The notes below the pieces were generated by a model. The model was not told the DNA's origin and made no database searches. It worked only from the letters and a program-made list of their open reading frames with translations. A program made the translations under genes and the position numbers. Positions 58,625 to 64,000 of a stretch of DNA of 64,000 nt are shown here, one piece after another; the first letter of the stretch is position 1; each line of letters opens with the position of its first letter. This DNA is from Pectinatus haikarae (lineage in GTDB: Bacteria > Bacillota > Negativicutes > Selenomonadales > Selenomonadaceae): the NCBI RefSeq assembly GCF_030813505.1, contig NZ_JAUSUE010000004.1; one strand, given 5' to 3'.

Positions 58625-59509
58625 ATGCTATTCGTGCAATATACTTATGATCTCTATGCATTAAATGCATTTTCCATAAAAGACACAGGAGGAAATGCGG
58701 CTGCGGTTATGTTGGACAGCAATGGGGTATCGGAAGAAAGTATGTTGAAAATTGCTGCAAAAATTAATTTTTCCGAGACAGCTTTTTTGCGAAAATTTTC
58801 TTCTGAAAATTATAGAACACGCTTTTTTACGCCAAACAAAGAAGTATCACTCTGCGGACATGCAACAATTGCTGCATTTACTTTGCTGCGCGAGAAGAAT
58901 ATAATTCCGTATGATAAAGTTATCTGTCAGAAAACACTTGCCGGTATGCTGACAGTACATATCGAAAAAAGTACCGTATTTATGGAACAGGCGCTTCCTG
59001 TTTTTTATGAACATGCCCCTTGCAGAAAAGAAATAGCTCCCTGCCTAAATGTATCGGAAGATGATATTTTCAATAATTTACCGATTCAAATCGTTTCGAC
59101 AGGACTAAAGGATATTTTAGTTCCCATAAAAAATCTGGGTAGCCTGCTTTCTGTAAAACCAGATTTTGAGTTAATAAAGAAAATCAGTGAAAAATACGGC
59201 ACTGTTGGTATTCATGCGTTTACGCTTGATACATTGCATGAAGGAACGGCACACTGCCGGAATTTTGCTCCTTTATATGATATTCCGGAAGAGTCGGCCA
59301 CAGGAACATCTAACGGGGCGCTCGCATGTTATCTTTACCGAAATAAGATTGTTCCTCTCAGCAATAATATTCTAAAATTTGAGCAGGGCTACGTAATGAA
59401 TAAGCCTTCGGAGATTATCACTAAAATCATAGCTGCCGATAATTGTATCAGGAAAATTTTAGTGGGCGGACAGGCCTTTGTAACAGAGCTGCTGCACATC
59501 ACGGTATGA
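58625..59509 (+). CDS. PhzF-family isomerase/epimerase-like protein
   Basis: The 294-residue product belongs to the PhzF family (diaminopimelate-epimerase fold): LNAFSIKDTGGNAAAVML at the start, the general acid/base E51 in NFSETAFL, RFFTPNKEVSLCGHATIA and SATGTSNGALACYLYR. PhzF itself isomerises a phenazine precursor, but most family members are metabolic proteins of unknown substrate, and no phenazine genes are here. It is divergent from the MarR-exporter pair. The start is ATG 58625; GTG at 58634 has a better-spaced ribosome site. The 3' end overlaps the converging DUF1848 gene by 11 bases. Confidence 0.88.
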   Translation: MLFVQYTYDLYALNAFSIKDTGGNAAAVMLDSNGVSEESMLKIAAKINFSETAFLRKFSSENYRTRFFTPNKEVSLCGHATIAAFTLLREKNIIPYDKVICQKTLAGMLTVHIEKSTVFMEQALPVFYEHAPCRKEIAPCLNVSEDDIFNNLPIQIVSTGLKDILVPIKNLGSLLSVKPDFELIKKISEKYGTVGIHAFTLDTLHEGTAHCRNFAPLYDIPEESATGTSNGALACYLYRNKIVPLSNNILKFEQGYVMNKPSEIITKIIAADNCIRKILVGGQAFVTELLHITV

Positions 59510-60446
59510 AAAATAACCGTTGGCATTGTTCCTTTACCGAAAGCATTTTCTTTTTAGTGATAACGGCTGCTTTGGGTATAGGTCCAAGCAGAACCGGTGC
59601 TGTTGGGGCATGAAAGGCTGCACGATACTGTCCGCTTTGCGTGGAAGAAGCAGCGTAACAATATATGCAGCCATGTGGACAGGAATCATATGTGCCAATT
59701 TCCACACTTTCCATACAACCGCAGCCGGGACGCTGATTTGTATCTTTTTTTGAACGGACAGAGCAGCCGAGAATATTTTCAATTAGTTTTGCATCAATGC
59801 ATGCGGCATGTTCTATTCCATACTGCTGCAATTCTATTGCTTCACAGCAGGTTGCCAGCCGTATCTTGTGTTTGCGGGCAATTTTGGAAAAACCTTCCGC
59901 GATTCGCAGCATAGCCGATTCCTGCATTTGAATCAGTGCGGTATTTTGCAGGTTTTTACGTATTTTTGCATAAAAATCCACAAAACTGAAAATACATCTA
60001 TTCGTATATCCTTCCAAAGCAGCAGCTATTTTATTAAATTGTTCTAAATGCCAGCTGGAATTAATCTGCTTTGTGCATATAATGGGATCATACCGCCATA
60101 TTACTTTTTCGGCACCGATCAGTCTGCTAAGATCACGAAAAGTTTGTATCAATATGGTTTTAGACGGCAAATATTTTTCTATTTCCCGATCATATGGTGT
60201 TAAAGTAAACTGGAAGTAAAACGGATATCCCATCGCAGCAATTTCATTTAATTTCGGAAGCATCGGCGCAGGATTCTTTGTCCAAAAGACAAAGCAGTCA
60301 ACAGTCTCCGGCCGCAGCTCCACTCGGCTGTAGTTTAGAAGATTTCTTGGATTGGGAACTAATACATATCCTTCCCGCAGACGATTGAGCAGCCACGAAG
60401 AATAAAAAGCAGGAATATCCGTACGACGGCTGGCACTCACGATCAT
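59499..60446 (-). CDS. DUF1848 protein with C-terminal iron-sulfur-type cysteine motif
   Basis: The 315-residue product starts IVSASRRTDIPAFYSSWLLNRL, typical of DUF1848, followed by FVFWTKNPAPML and QFTLTPYD. Near the C-terminus DSCPHGCIYCYAASS holds a Cx3Cx2C motif of the kind that binds a SAM-linked 4Fe-4S cluster, as in spore photoproduct lyase relatives; GCGC precedes it. Its substrate is unknown. It starts four bases after the adaA-like stop and is last in an alkylation-repair operon, so a role with damaged nucleic acid is plausible. Confidence 0.85.
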   Translation of the reverse strand: MIVSASRRTDIPAFYSSWLLNRLREGYVLVPNPRNLLNYSRVELRPETVDCFVFWTKNPAPMLPKLNEIAAMGYPFYFQFTLTPYDREIEKYLPSKTILIQTFRDLSRLIGAEKVIWRYDPIICTKQINSSWHLEQFNKIAAALEGYTNRCIFSFVDFYAKIRKNLQNTALIQMQESAMLRIAEGFSKIARKHKIRLATCCEAIELQQYGIEHAACIDAKLIENILGCSVRSKKDTNQRPGCGCMESVEIGTYDSCPHGCIYCYAASSTQSGQYRAAFHAPTAPVLLGPIPKAAVITKKKMLSVKEQCQRLFFIP

Positions 60447-60450
60447 AGGT

Positions 60451-61005
60451 TTATCTCCTCACAGAAAATTTTTTTCGATATGCATTCGGTGAAATTCCCA
60501 CTAACCGATCAAATTGCGCGTAAAAAGTGGAAATACTATTAAATCCGCTTTGCAAGGCGACCTGCAAAATAGTATTTTGTGTATCGGAGAGTAAGATTTT
60601 TGCATTGGCTATGCGCAGCTCTTTTAAATATTTTACCGGAGTTTTTTTATAATGGTGTTGAAATAACTGAATAATTTGATTTCTGCCAAGACACAGCTTC
60701 TCTAATTCTTTTTTTAATTGAACATGATCCCCAAAATAACGATCATAGGTCAATCTTATTTTTTCGGCGTTCTCTCGATGTGGCCGGAATTCCAATAAGT
60801 CAGGACGGCATCGCTTGCAAGGGCGAAATCCGCTCTTTCTGGCCTGTTCTTCCGCAGTAAAGAAAATTATATTTTCCCGTTTGGGATTTTTGGATTTACA
60901 AGAGGGACGGCAAAAAATTCCTGTTGTTTTTACACCGTAGAAAAATTTGTTATTATACGAAGCATCACAAGCTAGTACCGCTTCCCATTTTTCCTCTTCT
61001 GTCAT
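60451..61005 (-). CDS. AdaA-like methylphosphotriester sensor and AraC-type activator
   Basis: The 184-residue product combines the Ada zinc domain, with cysteines C32, C36, C63 and C66 (FCRPSCKSK and CKRCRPD), and an AraC-type helix-turn-helix (APVKYLKELRIANAKILL-like region and ALQSGFNSISTFYAQFDR). As in Bacillus AdaA, the methyl group of a phosphotriester would be taken by the first zinc cysteine, turning the protein into an activator of repair genes. The separate alkyltransferase gene ogt is in the same operon. ATG at 61005 follows GGAAGGA. Confidence 0.9.
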   Translation of the reverse strand: MTEEEKWEAVLACDASYNNKFFYGVKTTGIFCRPSCKSKNPKRENIIFFTAEEQARKSGFRPCKRCRPDLLEFRPHRENAEKIRLTYDRYFGDHVQLKKELEKLCLGRNQIIQLFQHHYKKTPVKYLKELRIANAKILLSDTQNTILQVALQSGFNSISTFYAQFDRLVGISPNAYRKKFSVRR

Positions 61006-61038
61006 GGATTGTCCTTCCGTCAATTTTTACCTTTTTAG

Positions 61039-61722
61039 TCAATGCCTTTTCATAGCGCGTATCTGTTTTTTTATATCTTTATCTACCTTTAATGATTCCG
61101 TAATCTTCTGCAAAGCCTTATTATAGGTAAAATCGTCTAAACAATTCTTCTGCAGATACTGAAAAGTAATTTCAGGGAACTGAATATAACAGATGGAAAT
61201 TGCCCATGCAACTGCCATCTTTGCATAATACCCGTCATGCCGCACCATATCAAGCTGATGAATGACTTCTGCAATGTGAGTTTTATCAATGTAGTAAAAA
61301 ATTAACATGACTACCGCGAAGCGAATCTGAAACTCTTCATTTGATTTTAAATACGGCTGTAAAAAATGCCACATCTGCACCGGGCATTCTTTTGTAAACT
61401 TAAGGCCGGTGCAAAAACTGTCACACACCGACCAGTTGCTGATTTTAGGGATAAATGACTGTATATAGGGAAATCGTTCTTCCGGCGGGCAGTTTACAGC
61501 ACCTATCACTATTCCCTGCAGCATGATTTCCTCAAGGGAAGAATCCTGCGCTGTTTTCAGATATCGATGCCAGTCTGACCGTGTAAGCTGTTTTGCCATT
61601 TTGCGAAGCAGGGGAAGACGCACTCCGAGAATATATTTCGTATGCGGAAGTAGTCCTGAAGAAAAAATACGATAGTTTTCTTCTGCCAGTGCTTCAAGTT
61701 GGTGTCTGATTTTATCTTGCAT
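61039..61722 (-). CDS. AlkD-like DNA alkylation repair protein
   Basis: The 227-residue product is a HEAT-repeat DNA glycosylase-like protein of the AlkC/AlkD superfamily: ILGVRLPLLRKMAKQL, then helical repeats with FIPKISNWSVCDSFC and VRHDGYYAKMAVAWAISICYI. AlkD removes positively charged alkylated purines without base flipping. Its start overlaps the ogt stop by 11 bases, so translation is coupled. It lies between ogt and adaA, giving an operon for several kinds of alkylation damage. Confidence 0.9.
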   Translation of the reverse strand: MQDKIRHQLEALAEENYRIFSSGLLPHTKYILGVRLPLLRKMAKQLTRSDWHRYLKTAQDSSLEEIMLQGIVIGAVNCPPEERFPYIQSFIPKISNWSVCDSFCTGLKFTKECPVQMWHFLQPYLKSNEEFQIRFAVVMLIFYYIDKTHIAEVIHQLDMVRHDGYYAKMAVAWAISICYIQFPEITFQYLQKNCLDDFTYNKALQKITESLKVDKDIKKQIRAMKRH

Positions 61723-62197
61723 CCGTTTTTTCTTCCTTATTGGCTCGTTCCAGTTTCAATAACCTTTCCTTGATCGCAAGACCAGCCGCATAGCCAACCA
61801 GTTTTCCGTCCGCACCAATGACTCGGTGACATGGTGTCACGATCAGGAGAGGATTTTTATTGTTTGCCATTCCCACAGCACGGGAAGCGTTGGGATTACC
61901 GATCATTTCCGCTATTTGCTTATAGCTGCGTGTTTCTCCATACGGGATTTTACGCAGGGCGGCCCATACACTTTTTTGAAAGGCTGTTCCTTCAGCGGCA
62001 AGCGGTAGATCAAATTCTCTGCGCTGCCCTGATAAATATTCTGTGATCTGTTTTTCGGCTTCTTTTAGCATAGGCGTTTGTGATCCGCCTGTTGTTTTTT
62101 GCCGATTTTTTGTAAGAAAAAGTTCTGTAATAGAACCGTCAGTTTCAGATATTCCTATTGTTCCTAACTCTGTTTCAATAAAATACGTATATTTCAT
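61712..62197 (-). CDS. ogt: Methylated-DNA-protein-cysteine methyltransferase
   Basis: The 161-residue suicide enzyme removes the methyl group of O6-methylguanine. FQKSVWAALRKIPYGETRSY and NPNASRAVGMANNKNPLLIV lead into the active site TPCHRVIGADGKLVGYAAGL with the acceptor C123 (the usual form is IPCHRV or VPCHRV). A complete helix-turn-helix and the short N-terminal domain are present. GGGGAGG precedes the ATG. It is the first gene of the ogt-alkD-adaA-DUF1848 operon. Confidence 0.95.
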   Translation of the reverse strand: MKYTYFIETELGTIGISETDGSITELFLTKNRQKTTGGSQTPMLKEAEKQITEYLSGQRREFDLPLAAEGTAFQKSVWAALRKIPYGETRSYKQIAEMIGNPNASRAVGMANNKNPLLIVTPCHRVIGADGKLVGYAAGLAIKERLLKLERANKEEKTDAR

Positions 62198-62217
62198 AGG
62201 TTTTTCCTCCCCTCGGT

Positions 62218-62271
62218 GGATTTTGCGGTAAAATCCCCTGATCGTAATAAAAAACGGCTGCAGTTTTACAA
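62218..62271 (-). promoter_or_regulatory. Promoter and operator-like repeat before ogt
   Basis: On the minus strand TTGTAA (62266-62271) and TATTAC (62244-62249) are 16 bases apart. Just downstream GGATTTT (62218-62224) and AAAATCC (62230-62236) form an inverted repeat, directly before the ribosome site of ogt. Methylated AdaA might bind nearby. The rest of the gap to 62433 holds nothing I recognise. Confidence 0.4.
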
Positions 62272-62433
62272 GAGAACTTATCCGTATTTTAAATATACTT
62301 GATATTTATTTATTTGTCTTCCGCTTTTGCACCATCAAATTTTATTTGCGGTGTGGTATATGCTGTCAGCTCTTTGGCGGCAGGCTTATTTTATCATTTT
62401 ACAGATGTGTATGTACTAAAAATATCATTTATA

Positions 62434-62634
62434 CTATTTGTTTTTTAAATAATGCGAGATACTGTTTCTATTGACGTATATATGGAATATACTGCTTATC
62501 AGAAAAATATAGCTGAAGATTTCGTGAATTATCTTGTAGTTGAAAAGGCGATAAACTTTCAGTGAAAGGCAAATACCTGTCAAAGAAATAATTATAAAAG
62601 AGAGCATAAGTGTGTAAAAAATAATTTTTTTCAT
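62434..62634 (-). CDS. Small membrane protein, DUF4405-like
   Basis: The 66-residue product has two hydrophobic helices (IIFYTLMLSFIIISLTGICL and FSYIFLISSIFHIYV) with histidines placed as in the DUF4405/cytochrome b561-like family (IIHEIFSY and SIFHIYVN), which could coordinate haem. It is half the length of typical two-domain members, and ends with YLKNK. GAGG precedes the ATG. It stands alone, and the A/T-rich sequence around it looks unlike the neighbouring genes. Function is unknown. Confidence 0.6.
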   Translation of the reverse strand: MKKIIFYTLMLSFIIISLTGICLSLKVYRLFNYKIIHEIFSYIFLISSIFHIYVNRNSISHYLKNK

Positions 62635-62966
62635 AATAACCTCATATCATATAATAATTTGTATTTTGAAATGATCCATGCCGATAAACATAACAAGGAT
62701 ATTATAAATCCTTTTTGAAAATAGTAACAGCCTTATAATAAATTTAACACCAAATTTTTTATGATAGTGTATTAGATGGGGTAACGGTCTTAATGAGAAA
62801 GGTTTGCCAAGGTGCAGCGCAGGATAGTTGTGTTTAATTCTGCTATCTGAAGAGATGCTCCTTAACATAAACGTAACATTAAAATAATATATACTGCATC
62901 ATGGAATGTTAAACTGAACGTATAAATATTTTCTGATTCGATTGTGTCTTATGAAACATATTCCAC
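62635..62966. other. A/T-rich gap with one long imperfect hairpin
   Basis: No convincing gene is seen. Around 62808-62870 AAGGTGCA and TGCTCCTT (one mismatch) enclose CAGGATAG/CTATCTG, an imperfect hairpin. The only open frame above 60 codons (minus 62647-62868) has no ribosome site and no family motif. Confidence 0.4.
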
Positions 62967-62976
62967 GGAGGGGGAA

Positions 62977-64000
62977 ATGAAAATGAAGGGCATCACAAAG
63001 AGCATTAAGACACTTTTTATTATTGGAACAGTAGGAATGGTAATTCTGGTCAGTGGTATTCAAAGCGCCTATAGCATTTATCAGTTTAAGCAGAATATGG
63101 AAAGTGAAGTTCAGAATAATTTGCGATATCAGTCTGGTGAAATAACAAACAGTTTATCAATTCCGTTGGCAGCGACAGCCAAATATGCGGAGCTTTTGTC
63201 GTATAATGTCAGCACTATGTCACATATCGATACTGATTTATTGCTGAATACTATGAATAAATATATTTCATCAGAGGTGCTATTGCTGGCAGTGGTTTTT
63301 GGCTTGAGCCAAATATATATCAGCAGGGTATAACAAATTACGGACCATATGTATTCAAAAATGACGGCAAAATTGATGTGAGCTGGGATTACAGTAATGG
63401 TGTTGATGACTATTTCAAATATGACTGGTATAAAGATGGGGTGAAAGCAAAAAACAGCGGTTATTGGAGTGAACCTTATGAAGATGCTGTAAGCAAGGTC
63501 GCAATGATCACGGTAAGCTGTCCTATAAAAAAAGATGATAAAATTATTGGTGTAACTACGGTGGATATAGACTTGAGAGCGTTTATAGACTTCGTCCGCA
63601 ATATAAAAATAGGCCAGACCGGATATGCTTTTGTTATAAGTCCTCAGGGATATTATCTTGGTGACAAGGATGACAATAAAAATCTTAAGGAAAAAATCGT
63701 AGATGACCAAAATCCCGCAGTACAGCAGCTTGGAACGGAAATCTTAAAATCGGCAGATACATTTTTGACCGAATCCTCAGCCTTTGGCGAAAACAGCTTT
63801 GTCATAGCCGCACCGATCGCCGAAACAGGAATGCATATGGTACTGGTATATCCTACTGCGGAAGCCTATCAGAATGTCAACAAAGTAATGATCATAAGCA
63901 TAATTATCTTTATCGCAGTTGTCCTGCTGCTGGTAAGCTTCATAATCATGATTTTCAACAGAAAGATCGGCAGGCCGATCGAATATCTGATGCATTGTGC
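62977..64000 (+). pseudogene. Chemoreceptor with dCache-type sensor, frameshifted and cut by window end
   Basis: The start (ATG 62977 or 62983 behind GGAGGGGG) gives a membrane helix (TLFIIGTVGMVILVSGI) and the beginning of an extracellular sensor. The frame stops at 63333. At about 63275 the expected continuation (GAIAGSGFWLEPNIYQQGITN) appears one frame over, consistent with loss of one base in GAGGT. From 63276 it stays open to 64000: YAFVISPQGYYLGD (cache domain), a second helix (IIIFIAVVLLLVSFIIMIF) and the start of HAMP (NRKIGRPIEYLM). It is either a recent pseudogene or a sequencing error. The signalling domain lies beyond the window. Confidence 0.85.

Noticed and set aside
62647..62868. 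73-codon minus-strand open frame in the A/T-rich gap
   Set aside because: It has no Shine-Dalgarno site, no motif and an unusual composition; I treat the region as non-coding.
1..64000. CRISPR arrays, insertion sequences, prophage or integron signs
   Set aside because: No regularly spaced repeats, transposase or integrase genes, terminal repeats or phage genes were seen.

Overview
The window looks like a chromosomal segment of an anaerobic Bacillota. I favour the class Negativicutes, as an inference. The supporting signs are a PolC-type replicase, a TatD-associated radical SAM enzyme, a vitamin B12-dependent (class II) ribonucleotide reductase beside B12-assembly genes, a rubredoxin, the tgt-yajC-secD-secF order, moderate-to-low GC and frequent TTG starts with strong Shine-Dalgarno sites. 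I see no phage, insertion sequence, CRISPR array or rRNA.

Layout. 1-9.2 kb: the 3' part of tgt, then yajC, a 5-formyltetrahydrofolate cyclo-ligase, a SpoIIE-type phosphatase, a small P-loop protein, secD-secF behind their own promoter, pyridoxamine kinase, a radical SAM protein, a TerC/YjbE membrane protein under a yybP-ykoY manganese riboswitch, and htpX. 9.4-15 kb: a GNAT acetyltransferase, endonuclease III, ComFB and rubredoxin, eight tRNA genes (Glu, Val, Asp, Phe, Gly and three Leu), a secreted protein, and greA-lysS. 15-23.2 kb: a minus-strand sugar region with a mannose-family PTS (IIA, IIB, IIC, IID) followed by a sensing operon (RbsB-like protein, histidine kinase, NarL-type regulator, a second solute-binding protein, a HAD phosphatase). 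23.5-27.8 kb: two M20 amidohydrolases (AbgA-like and carbamoylase-like) and a DcuC-like transporter behind a structured leader. 27.9-37.4 kb: a glycosyltransferase, a secreted protein with an internal repeat, ribF, cobU-cobS-cobC, a PolC without its exonuclease domain, and a candidate 6S-like RNA. 37.5-42.8 kb: a LUD protein, a chemoreceptor, and nrdJ with tandem NrdR-box-like sites and a pseudoknot-like leader.

42.9-53.9 kb is the most system-like stretch. It encodes a Urt-type ABC transporter, a nitrilase-fold amidase, an M20 N-carbamoyl hydrolase, a class III aminotransferase, a PucR regulator and an iron-dependent alcohol dehydrogenase. Together these suggest import of a ureido or amide compound, release of the amino acid, transamination to a semialdehyde and reduction to an alcohol. 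54-58.5 kb holds a NimA-like flavoprotein, a GntR regulator with two phased operators in front of an archaeal-type triosephosphate isomerase plus YjbQ, and a MarR-controlled Fsr-like exporter. 58.6-62.2 kb has a PhzF protein and an alkylation-repair operon (ogt, alkD, adaA, DUF1848). The end holds a small membrane protein and a chemoreceptor broken by a one-base frameshift and cut by the window edge.

The best candidates for something undescribed are the ureido/amide utilisation cluster, the riboswitch-like leaders of the dcuC-like gene and nrdJ, the GntR-TIM-YjbQ unit and the apparent AUU/AUA start codons. All assignments come from reading motifs by eye. No database search or folding program was run, so residue positions are approximate unless a single residue is named.
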